A DNA stretch of 64,000 bases from Styela clava. Its lineage: Eukaryota > Chordata > Ascidiacea > Stolidobranchia > Styelidae. This document shows, piece by piece, positions 46,201 through 57,900 of the stretch. The stretch's first letter is position 1; each line of letters opens with the position of its first letter. The DNA is taken from assembly GCF_964204865.1 (NCBI RefSeq), contig NC_135252.1:18993383-19057382 (forward strand), read 5' to 3'. The notes under the pieces were generated by a model, which worked only from the letters and a program-made list of their open reading frames with translations, ran no database searches and was not told the origin of the DNA. Both the position numbers and the translations under genes were made by a program.

Positions 46201-49200
46201 TCAACGTTTCTAAATTTACAAAAACGATGTTGACGCGATTTACGCAAAATTAGAAATTGAAAAATATGATGGCGCAAAAATGACACAAAATAAAAAATTC
46301 TTACATTCATCGTTTCTGTTAAGACCAGTGGTGGGATTTAGCCCGTTCTATAGAACCGTCTCACGGAATTTTATGAGATCAGCGGATCGGTCAGCATTAC
46401 TAAAAAAATATGTAACAGAACCGGCCGAAAACTATAACTTTTGTGATGGAACCAGCTGACAAACAATTTAAATCCCACCACTCGTTACGAGTTACGACCC
46501 ATGGAAAGGGGGACGTGGGGCTTTGTATTCATTGATATAGGATGGGGTTAACATATTTACTCATGTGGAGAGGTAAGCCGATTCCCTGCTATACTTCTAA
46601 TTTTTGTCTTCGTTGTTATTGTCAAGTTATCCCAGACTGCCAGAGTAATTTGAAATCGGAGAGCCCCGGGGCTTCGTATGGAGCGCCTCATAAACTATGA
46701 TTGCGAGAAGCTGTGGTTCGCCATATATTTAGGACTTCTTATCCCTTTCATATCCCATGGATAAATATGTACCCAAATCCCATGCTATAATCAGAAATAA
46801 CCGCACTTGACTTCATATTCTGTGCTATAGCTAATAGATATGCATTCCCAATAAGCATATGCTTATAGTTAGTATGCTTTCAACGTACCCTACTTTGAAA
46901 CCCAAAACCGAACACGAATCGAAAAATTTAAAGCTTCAATGCGGCCAATTTCGCAACCGGCGCGGCCGAAGCAAGGGATTTTTGCAGCGAGCGATATGCT
47001 TTCTCCATATGCAACTAACCATTTAGCTGGACGACGTAAAAAGTGCACGGCATAATGGATAAATGAGCAAATATTTGGAAGTTTCCACTCATTGTATATA
47101 TGCTCATTGCCTCAAATCATAAATTCAAATTCTGGTTCGTTTATTAGCCATCTTGATTACTTCATTTGTGATGTCATATTCACAAATTCAGTACGCTTCA
47201 GAAATCAGAAAAATAAGTGTTGCTCAAATTTCTCTTCTCATTAAGTTGAGTTGACTATTTTCGCGACCTTTCTTAAAACCTCCCTTCAAATGAAATGTGG
47301 TTTATTATTGAACAAGGGAGAAATGCTCTTTATATGGACACGAAATTCAAATGACCACGTCGAATCTAATGGGGAATGAAAATACATATTTTCAACGACA
47401 ACTTGACAACTCCTTGCCCGCGTGCGCGAAATTCACTTATTAAGACCTTTAGTAGGTCCATGCAACACCAATTTTACAGATTAGACTGGTATGACTTGTA
47501 ACATGCTATTAGGTATCAGTAACTAGTAAGATTGAGCACTAAGCTTGTGAAACGTAGCTAGCACAAACGTTACAGGGGACGCCACGTTCGAAAGTTTCAC
47601 AGTTTTCTCATTTAAACAGCGTTACTTTGGGGGAAATATTGAATCTTATTAGAGGGAGGAACTTTGAAAAATTAAAAGTATTAACCCCCTGACAATTACA
47701 TCCGTCTTCACTGAAAATTTGATTTCGATTGGTCGTTAGTTACGGCGAAAAGCGAAAACAACAGCACGACTAGCAACAAAAACGTAAACGAGTTTGCAAT
47801 ACTGTTCATATTCCTACTTTGTCACAAATAATTGAAACTCACTTTCTTCACATATGAAAGGCAGCTTCAAGTCCATGCAATCAGATGCCTTCAAACTGTT
47901 TATGTAGCTCATGTACACACAATCAGCAAATTCCGTCTCGATCCAATATTTGACCTCTGGGTTTCTGTATAAAAAATTTCATGCTTTGCAGAAGTTAATA
48001 TGTAATGAACCCTAAGTAATTCCAGGTTATACGCAGTTAAAAAATAGATAACACCTTGTGATATATAGGGGGCATTTCCATTATGCGCCACGTAAAACTC
48101 TAACGGCGTAAAATCGTCAATATCAAACATTCAATAAGCATTGAATCTTGATACATTTGCCAGTAACATTGGTCTCTTCCGCGCATTAAGGGTATTCATA
48201 AAATTCAAACCAAGCAAGGGCGTAGCTAGTCCAAAATTTTGAGGGTTGGGGTCAATTTTTAATACGACGCTTACTCGCGCATTTCGCTCTGTACAAGGTC
48301 GACTACAAGACAAGCTCCACAGACTTAGGCTAATTCACTGTCGAAGTCAAGTACGCAATTTCAGCTATCTCGGTTGGTTTGTTTAAAGGAAGGGTTGATA
48401 GTAAGCTAAAAAAGTCGGTTATCGGAAAATATATCGCAATTCGGCTGAAAAATATTGACTATGCATTGCGTTTTAGTATGCGATACCTTTATTGAGTTCG
48501 TGACCCTTATTTCTCGTTCGAACGTAACGTAAATAAGTAAACGTAAAACATGTACCCTCGTAGTTTTTGTTTCAGTGTTTCATATTCCTTCTTCTCATCC
48601 ACACGTGCCAATCGCATTCCGTTATTTTCGCAGGCTTTCCGAGCTTCCAAGAATGTTGCTCGTGAGTCTAGATTTCCGGAGGCGTCGCTGAATGTCAGCA
48701 CACTGTTTTGGGAAGCCACTTCTTTAGATTGAGCTAAAACAGAGGCATTTCGTAAAATGCATTTATTATTGCTTCAAAGAACTTTATTTGCGATGCATCT
48801 TGCTAACTATTAGGAATACTCTTGCCAACGCACCTCTGATTACCCTGCGTGGGTTCACCGGTTTGTATCCTTTTGGGGAATAGCTAGACCGATATCTCAA
48901 TTAATCGCATAATAACTGCCTTTTGTATGATACACAGTGGCATTGGCTACTAGCGAGTAGCGACCTAATTGAAATAATAGGTAGTAGGAAAATAGAACGC
49001 CTCGCTCAACTTACATTGCTGGCAGACATGTCCGTTCCTACTTTCGCATGCACGGTCATTCCAGGCCAAAGACGAGTAATATCGAATTTCAAGACAATCT
49101 TCATAATTTGTAAATTGGTCTGGTTGACCAGGTTGCCTAAACAAAAATCAAAACTTTTAAAAACTTGAAGTATGAAGGATTCTCACATCGTCGCATAAAC

Positions 49201-50675
49201 AGCCTTTATTATGCATGTCAAATTTTCATCAACTGGGATCGAAATATTATTTTCAGTCTTTTATGTCACTCTTTACTTCATAGTTATTAGTGTAAATATC
49301 AAAACTAGTGAATGGTGTTTAATAATTTTACCTTCAGCGGCCACAAAACCCGCAAACACACATACGCTACAACGAAAAGCAAAAATCAATCAATCAAGGT
49401 AATTTACAAACCAATCTGTATAATAATCGTCGACTGCAGTTCCATCACTCCATCTGTAATAATCTTCTGCAACCGCGTCTGTTGCACCAATCCAAGTATA
49501 TCTGCAACGTTAGAAATTTAGTAACCGATAACCGAATTCTGACAAACCCTGTATTTTAATAGCTCAGCACAAATTTAATGATACCGAGGCTGCTGATAAC
49601 AACGATCTATATTTAATTTTTTAATATTTTCGGTCAGTTAAGAAAATACTTACCCGTTTGTTGGCACAATCTCTTCAATTGCTGTCTCTAGTGTTGCCGT
49701 CTTTGGCATTGCCAAGAAACTGTCATGTGCCGTGCATAACTCCCTCGATTTACACCAGCTAGCATAATCCTCCCCTCCCGCCCAATAACTGAGCTTATAT
49801 CCACCAGCATACACAGTCTTGTAAAGAGCTAAATGTTACAAATAGACATCATTAGACATTAAAAAGGGCTTATGGTTCGTTTTTCTAAATTGTTACTGAT
49901 GTTGTTGTCGAGGCGATTGGTTGTTGTGAGAAATATCGCTTTTCTCTGTAACTTGTGAGTCGGTCGATTTCAGATTTTTTTTATGCTCTTTATCAGAGGT
50001 CGGTAACCTTTTGTAGCTCGCGGGCCAAAATTAAAGGTTGCAAGTCATTGACGGACTGCACATATTTTTAGAAAGTTAAAAACCGAACGGATGGCCGATC
50101 ACACTTTTTCACCCAGATCAGAAGTTAATTTTTAAGCAGCGCGCGAAGACTAACAATTTGAATATTTTCTGCGCCATTAAACCATTTGCACTTAGCATCA
50201 ACTTTTCTGCGTTTAATTTCCATTTGTCTAATTATAATTAAATTATAGGCTCATTAAACGCGTAATTGTGAATTATATAATCGTTAAGTTATAATATAAT
50301 TTAGTCTACACATGTCTCAAAATAAATTCTGTTACGTAAAGAATATAATAGTCAAAACAGCAGTTTTGTTACTATAATTCAGTCAAGCATCGTAGGTTGC
50401 CGACCCCCGGTCTACATCGTACGAAATGAGGTTTGCTTAATTTAACCATATGAAAGAGATTCGGAGAATTTCAAAAGTCCGTTTGAAATAATCATAATTG
50501 TAATACTCCTTAGATTGAAAATTGGTAAAATTTGAAGTTTTGAATAGTCTGGGAATTTTCTTTAAATGTAGCTCCTTGTCTTCTAATTTTATACAAGAAA
50601 TATTTGAAAAAAAATCTACAAACCTGAGTGAGTAAAGCCTGCCGACGAAAGCAGAAGAATCAATGGCGCTAACAT
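43204..50675 (-). CDS. Secreted protein with C-type lectin domains and one Ig domain, nine exons
   Basis: Exons in order: 50624-50675, 49654-49828, 49412-49501, 49015-49136, 48556-48733, 47843-47964, 44354-44647, 43620-43704, 43204-43225. GT-AG and phase fit throughout: 1140 nt, 379 aa. Exon 1 encodes a signal peptide (MLAPLILLLSSAGFTHS). Exons 2-4 give a C-type lectin domain with YTWIGATDA, RWSDGTAV, QPGQPDQF, NYEDCLEI and WNDRACESRNGHVC. Its EPN/QPD-like loop (QPD) would favour galactose-type sugars in known lectins, which is inference. Exons 5-6 make a second lectin-like domain lacking its middle. Exon 7 is a whole Ig domain (C at IDC, VSWYKD, DAGRYRC). Exons 8-9 add a short Lys/Glu-rich tail ending KKQTSEV. 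No membrane segment, so it is probably secreted, perhaps as a recognition or matrix protein. I do not recognise a named orthologue. Confidence 0.88.
44736..47109. mobile_element. 2.4-kb long-inverted-repeat (foldback-like) element
   Basis: The left arm begins CAATGAGCATATATACAATG at 44736; the right arm ends CATTGTATATATGCTCATTG at 47109. The arms stay similar for about 330 bp (44736-45050 against 46800-47109) and in patches further in (45056-45220 against about 46500-46780). A 7-bp target duplication, CCTCAAA, is perfect (44729-44735 and 47110-47116). A hAT MITE is inserted at 46326-46483. No transposase seen. It lies in the lectin/Ig intron between exons 6 and 7. Confidence 0.8.
46326..46483. 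mobile_element. hAT-like MITE, 158 bp (CAGTGGTGGGATTTAG type)
   Basis: Left CAGTGGTGGGATTTAGCCCG, right AAATCCCACCACTC. Flanks GTTAAGAC and GTTACGAG match at 6/8. Shares TATAGAACCGTCTCACGGAA with the element at 40780. Nested in the 2.4-kb inverted-repeat element. Confidence 0.75.
48833..48890 (+). repeat. SINE-like fragment (second copy)
   Basis: ACCTCTGATTACCCTGCGTG, then CGGTTTGTATCCTTTTGG, matches the sequence at 8277-8325 over about 50 bp. Confidence 0.4.
49994..50409. mobile_element. hAT-like MITE, 416 bp (CAGRGGTCGGTAACC type)
   Basis: Left CAGAGGTCGGTAACCTTTTG, right TAGGTTGCCGACCCCCG. Flanks CTCTTTAT and GTCTACAT match at 5/8. Its interior (TCGCGGGCCAAAATTAAAGG, then ACCGAACGGATGGCCGAT) recurs in the element at 63029-63685, so the two are one family. 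Confidence 0.75.
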
Positions 50676-53600
50676 CTCCGATTTTTAAAGATTTACAGCT
50701 AACTTCACAGCTTCTGAATATTGACTAATCAAGAAAATTTTTGTTAGCAATTGTAGAGCACTGTCCTAAAAACGTTGAGCCTCCATGCTTAAATAGCCTT
50801 ATCAAAGATAGAATATGTATAACCTCATATCGTGAGAAACATCACCTGCTATTAATGACGTTGAATATTCTTTTCTACATTTAGAACTGATAATAAATTG
50901 CGAGGTCAAGCAAGGTTCATTTGTTCCTCAATTTCCGGTAGAGGAAGATCCACTCAATTTTATTTCATTTTCAAAGAAATGGTTTGAGTAGGTTATATAG
51001 AATTGAAAAACAGTGATGCAGAGGTTTGTGGACGAACAATATAAAGGAATATTTTTTTGATGAATTAACGAAAACCATACTATTTAAAATCTGCAAATTG
51101 AAACTTGGTATTTCCACGAACTACATATACAATAACTTACTATGATAAATCTAAGACTTTGAAATTATGTAAAAATATAGATGAAGTATTTTAGCCCACA
51201 TGAATACTGCCATTGTGTCCAATTTGAGATTAATTTTGACCGTCATTCATTGAAACAAATGACGGACAAGTGTGACAATATAAAATGTGCCCATGCGTCA
51301 TAAAACATGTTCCTATTATTTGAATGAGGTAGCAAAATTTTGGACGATATACCGGTTTCCATAGAAATCGGAAAAAATAAAAGCAATAGCCTTGTAATGA
51401 ATTTGTCCACTTTTGAGTATTGAAAACATGTAACCGAATCCATTACTGGTGTAGAGAAGAACCATATCGCATAACTATCTATAAGCCCACTTTGTCTTTT
51501 ATAAAAATGTCACGGCTAATACATACACTTCCATATCGCGGGAAAGCGCAACTGTCATTGACGATGGAGCACAAATATTTGCACCCGATATTAGGAATGA
51601 CTTGAGTGCGTAATACTTGCGTAAGTGGGGTCAAATCGTTTGTTTGTCTGACTGTTGATTTATTCGTCAAATTTAGGTAGAATCTACAAAAATGGATTCA
51701 CTCAATTTATTTTATTCTGGATTAAAAGAAATATTTGAAGTATCTTGAACAATGATATACCGTATATATAAGAGATTGTGAGCAAAGAAAAAATCGATAG
51801 ATGAAATATTACGAGTGCGACTAAACAGCTGAGAAAATTATAAAAATATGAGATAATTTACAAAGTATTTTAAAGTAAAGTAATTTTGATTCAGACAATT
51901 AATATTATGCGCCTTTTAATCGTTGGAGTTTTTCTGTAACCTTTTCAATATTTCTTTCTAAATATATAGTAATGTCATTTAATAAAAAAATTTGTCGAAT
52001 TCAAAGAGTAACATAAATAATTAGGTGGTCATTAGTTAGTTACTTTCAACTAATTTGTAAAAATATTCTATTTTAGGAAAGTTCATGATGTTCTCGGTTT
52101 GTCGTAAAACAGGAAAGAGTAGTATGTCCTCAGCATGCGACACCTGCATAATTTCAGAAAACCCACTAGGCGGTCCCAAGGCAAGTCGTGTCTATTTTTC
52201 CAAGAGTAAAAAAACACATTCTACTCAGTAGCGTTACGTGCAAAACAAACGAATAGTAAAGAAATTCAGGATTAAACATCAAGTGTCTTTTAAACATGAA
52301 ATCCGAATCGTCTGGTGCAATATAACGGAAACAATATACCTAGCGCTTTCATGCTGGTATTTTTTCAAAACATATGCTCGTTATTTGCTACGCTAATTTT
52401 CCATAGTAGGAAATTCTCTGTCATTAACCGCCGTCTAAGAGTATACTAACTTAGACACTCAAACACAGTTTTCCATTTTTCGAGCGTAGTAAAATTTTTG
52501 CGTCATCAGGCTCAGCTGCGTAGTCAATGTACAGCAACGCCCACGAACAAAACGCCTGCGCAAGTTGATTTTGGAATCGTAGCAGAAACCTGCGTATATT
52601 GATGCAGTAACGTAATCTAATATTCTAATGAATGTGGTGGCTGTTGATAAATTAACAAACTTGCTGAGCAGGTACTGAACAGTTCTACATTGGACAGTGA
52701 ATTTTCCCACAGTTACTATTTGACGGTATTCAATAAATGATACTATGTAAACAAAGAGTAGACACAGCTCGGCGAACAATCGGGCAGATCTTGTTTTAAT
52801 ATCGGAAACGGGGCAATTATATGCATTTTGGCACATATTGCTTCCTCGCGGCTTAAAATTATCAACTGCGTCGGCATATTAACCCTGATGAAAGCTCAAA
52901 TGTTGGTCCACGATCAGTTCGTCAGCCATGAGCACGCAATCCAGAAAAATAGTAGGTAATTGGTTAATCGTGGAGTGTAATATCTGTGGATGGGCCGTGA
53001 GTAGAAGGTTTGGTAGGGAGAGAATGATAACGGAGTGGCTATTCACGGTAGGTTAGGTGGGAAAGGGAGATAGACGGGATTTGGGCACGGATAGATTATG
53101 TAGAAGACGGGATTTGGGCACGGATAGGTTATGTAGGAGGAGGGTAATAAGGGTTGGGCGCGGGACGGTTAGTAAGGATTGGGGCCTTGGGCACGCGTAG
53201 GGTTTTGGTTTAATGTGATAATGCAACTACGTTTTTTTTTTCAAAGATAGAAAACATTTTATAAACTATACAATTTACTCATGAGCAGTGATGGATGTAT
53301 GGTCTCAATGGCCATTTGAGTTGTCTCCGTCGTGAAAGATTCTCATTTAGATAGCATGAGTTTTTAACAAAAGTTACACAAGACGGGCACTGTCAATCAA
53401 GTGCAGTGCAATAGTTCGAACATATAGGCCTAAGAACACAAGATAAAATATTTACATCAGGATAATCCAGATAAAAATTACTGACCAGTATTTAGGAAGA
53501 TAATAAAAAAAGAGAGCGATGATCAAACAGATTTATACAAAGACCAAGCATTGTTACTGACCCTATAAATTAAATTAAAACAGCGAAGTTTTGGCTAGTA

Positions 53601-54929
53601 TTTAAAGAATTTCGTCGAACAGTAGCGAAGAAAGTCGATAAGTAATGCCAACAACAAGAATAGAAACAATAAAAAAAGTCCAAAGCTCCACTTCGAATCC
53701 AAATGTCAAAAATTAGAAACCAGAAATGCATAACAAGTCAGGTTTCCCAGTTTCAGAGATTATTTCAAGAATCTTCTCACTGAATTAAGCAATTACAATT
53801 TCTAAATGATGAAATTATTGTGTTTAATATTTAATGTGATACCGGTAACAAGAATATTGCCTCTTAAATGGAATTATAACGGCAATCAGTATACTATAGA
53901 TAGAGTGATGTACAAAATTTCCACTATACAATTATATATATAATCGAAGTAGAATTCATTTTTTTTTAAATTATTCAATCGCATCCAGGAATTTAAAATC
54001 CAAAATATCAAGGGACGTTAGAATATTCTAATAAACCTCGTAAACTGCCAGGACATGGCGTCTACATTTTAATGAATGACTGTGAAGCAAAAATAGTCAC
54101 AAAAATCATAATCGAATAAGGTTTTTCAAAATACAAAATTTGAATCTAGAAAATTTATTTTCGATCTTTTCAAGCTGGTATTTTGTCGTAACAAATGGTC
54201 TTTATTTGCTACACCAATTTTAAATACTTGACACGAAACCACCCAGTGGAAAAGGAATCATTCGCAATTTTAAGCTACCGCTATAAATCAGGCAGTCAAA
54301 TACCATAGAAATATTACAATCTGGTTGTTTGTAGTTTCTAATTTATGGTGGAAAGGGACAAATGTAGGTGGGTGTAGTATAAAAATAAATTAAAAAATTA
54401 AACAAAAATCATCGACTAACAAAAAAATTAAGATAAGCAGGAAATATAACATGTTACTAGTTACATAATGAAGCACAGATCTGGAAAGCAAAACCAGTTT
54501 TGATGAATGATACTTCATAGTTTCCACGTTTGTTGTCGTCGTAGGCGATTTTGAACGAGAGTTATGTCTGTCAGTTGAAAACAAGAGAGAAAATATTTTT
54601 AGGCTTATGGCGAAATACAGGTTCTGATCGAAAGACTGTGCGCATAATAAGACTGGCCAGGGCGGTTAGACATTTGCATATGCCATATAATATTTGATGT
54701 ACATTTCAAGTACAAGTAATGTGCACACGCAAGAAAATGCAATACGAATATGCTTGCAACTCAATATAAACATACAGATATTTGTGAAATGTACATACAA
54801 AATTATATGTCATATGCAAATGCAGCACGTTACCAATTTCACTTTCGAAATCGTTGCGCATGTTTACAAAATCTGGCCTGTAATCAAAAAATTAGAATTT
54901 GTTTCAAGAGAATAATAAGAGTCTGACAA
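50676..54929. other. Intergenic, between the lectin/Ig and ZU5 genes
   Basis: Should hold the lectin/Ig promoter and the 3' UTR of the ZU5 gene. The longest frame (52459-52836, minus, 125 codons) has no recognisable domain, and Cys/Tyr-rich AT-biased content of this kind is common in random sequence. A two-copy 33-bp direct repeat lies at 53072-53136. No transposon with clear ends was found. Confidence 0.4.
53072..53136. repeat. Two tandem copies of a 33-bp unit
   Basis: ACGGGATTTGGGCACGGATA followed by RTTATGTAG occurs twice with a 33-bp offset, in a local G-rich stretch (52985-53200). Confidence 0.7.
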
Positions 54930-57900
54930 TTACCCGTACGAATTTTGGACACCGATCTGATATTCTCCGCCAACGATATCTATCTTCGACGTTTCACCAA
55001 ATACCAAAGTATTCACTAAAAGCAAACAAATTTACGGTGAATATGAAATGAACGAAAGATTGGAAAATTATCTTAATTTACGTTGCATATTCAATTTGAT
55101 TTATAAAATATATGTCAATAGACTAATAAAACCCTCATATTTAAATTATAAGAATTCGAATTGATAACTCACAATATCAAGAAAAATATTGTAAAATAAA
55201 ATCAACAATTTTGCGTCAGTGTATCAATCCGACAAAGCCAAAAAGAAAAAAAAAATAATTAGAAAATAAATATAAAAAATAATTTTAGCAACATCCTTCG
55301 AACTATTCAATATGTATAATTTTAATAATATATTAAAGTAGCAATTAGTATTCAAGTAATAGCCTAATTTCTTACATTCTTTTATGATGTTGCGATTTTC
55401 AGTCTGTGGACCTAAAGTAAACGTAAATTACGATATTTTACTCATTTCGAATATTTGTAGTTACAATAAAATTCAATATTTCAAATTTTCCTAAACTGTT
55501 TTTGTTATTGGGATCAATTGCCAGTTTGCTGCAGCCAAATTTTTAATTTTGCTGTTTTATTTAATTTTTTATTTAGATTCGTCTTTTATATTCGAGATTT
55601 GTTCCTTTATTTTATCTAAATTGTTGTTTATAAAGGACAATCATGAAAACAAATGTTGACTTGGGATCCAATGGTCGGAATATTATTAACTTTAGATAAA
55701 GTATACAAACTTCTAAAAGAATGAAGGACAAGAAAAAATACAAACAAAGTATATTGCGCAACCACTGAAAACAATTTCTAATTGAATGTCATCTTGAAAT
55801 TGCAGCATTCAAATGATAATATAGCCGTGGGTTTGTAAATATGTAGTCTTTCTGTACAGATTTTTAAGCAATCATATTTTGATAAAAAGGCCTACATGCT
55901 CCAAGAAATACCAAATATTGTAGGGGAAAGTGGGGAAGGTTGGGACACTTTTTTTCTTTTGCATATTTTGAGCCGTTAATTCTGCATATTCTCTTAAGTT
56001 TGCGGGACTAATGCATAGAGGGGTAAATGTAGTTTTTATTCAGCGACTAAGAAATTCCCTTGCGACACACATCTTACTACCAAAATGCTTTGAAAAACGT
56101 CTGTCAAGTGTCACACTGTACCCCACTTGTGGGGCACAATCGGACAGACCCTGGGGCACAATGGGTCAGTCTGTCAAAATTCAACGAAGTATGCCCTTAA
56201 AAATAATCAATTAATCAGCATAATCGTCTAAGGTACGGGGAGACTTCGAATTTGATGATTTAATATTTTTAAAATCAATGTTCAACTGAAATAATTCAGA
56301 TATTTTGACAAAACATTTTGCAAAAAAATTTGATTATTTCCTTCCTCGAATCTAAATCTGGAAATATTATTGATTCTCGAATATATTCCATATTGGGCCA
56401 TGGGTTGAAAGAAACCATTATATTACACAAAATATAACGCATCTCTAAATCTCTAAGCACTTATTGTATCAAACACTGTCGAATTGTGCCCTGTAGAGCA
56501 TGTCCCACTGAACCCCGGTCCATTGTTCCCCATAGGAAACAAATATTTTCAGACCATCCCACGGCAAAATTCGGAAGGCACAGCCAATCGCTAACGTTAG
56601 GAATATTTTACAGTGGACTGACGCTAAAGAATATCAGACGATGGTTTGTCTCGTTGGAAAGGCTAAACTAAAAAAAAAGAAAAAAATGGAACGGTGAATT
56701 TTTTTTTTAACCTCCCAAAACCAATTTCACCCCATAGCTTGCGCCGCTCTACCCGTCCGTTGTCCGTTCGCGGGGACGTTGTAACTCACCGAAGGGCGGA
56801 TTGGAACATCGAGCCGCGGAAAGGATTGCGGATATAGTATCAGTGTGATAGCTGATTTTCCACTGTGCCCCTTGTCCCAACGTACCCCACCTTCCCCTAC
56901 ATACCTTTGCAAATCTGAACCGGCCATTTTAAAGATCGTTTTTGGTGAAATTTGTTGACAAAATATTCGTAAATAACCTTTGCCGGATCATCCGTCGTAT
57001 AACTTAATATACTGTTGATTGAGCCGCCTTTCTCTTTTTACGGAATTTGTCACTGATATCTAAGCTTTGTTGATGATTTGGTAAAAAGCTGAAAGTTGTA
57101 GGTTCGGAAACTCTCAGTAAAGAAGTGAAACGTTTGTCTTTTTGAAGCACAACTTCAGAACTGGGCGGGATGAGAATCTCGTAAAATCGGTGTTTGTCAA
57201 GGAAGCTTTGGACGTGGTATTCCTCAGAAACGATGCAAACTGTGGTGAAGTTATCGTGTGAATCGCAACATAGAAAATACTGCAAACGCACGTCGAAGTT
57301 TTTATCTTTTTTTATTGCGACTTTTTTACGACTGAAATGCTGGCATTTTATCTCGATCATTTTGTTTTTGCGAATGGGAATGCTTTGTAAATGATCGTCG
57401 AAACTTTCTTTCAGGTCTGAATAGCTAAACACCGACGCAGTCATGTTTTCTGTCGTTCGAGGTTTTTGAGCCCATGTGGCAAGGCTTAGACGAGCTGGTT
57501 TATCGGGAGGGAAAGTCAATCCATCGGGAGAGCAACGAACTGTTGGTGTAATGTCGTAGAATCCTTCTTCTGAAGTTTCGCATCGTGGATCAATGACCTC
57601 GATTGATATTTCAGTTGGTTCAATCAATGCACCAGTGGGTATTTTTAGAATTGCTGAGTTTCCAATTCGTAATTCACCTCCTTCGGGCCCTATGGTTGCT
57701 GGAAGTATATAATAAAGGATGAATAATACCTACACCAACTCGATCTATTTTTTCAAATAATTCTAGAGATTCATGCAAAACTTGTATGGGGTAAACCAGG
57801 GTCGTTTAACCTTTTTGGCCAAAGGATCAAAAGTAGTTTAATAATAATTGCGCGGACCACTTAATATGGCATTTTGTTCTAGTTTTGCTATACTGACTAC

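Noticed and set aside
48210..48262. hAT end (AGGGCGTAGCTAG)
   Set aside because: Only one degraded terminus and no partner or duplication found.
52459..52836. 125-codon minus-strand frame in the intergenic region
   Set aside because: No domain, no splice context, and no repeat support; likely chance.
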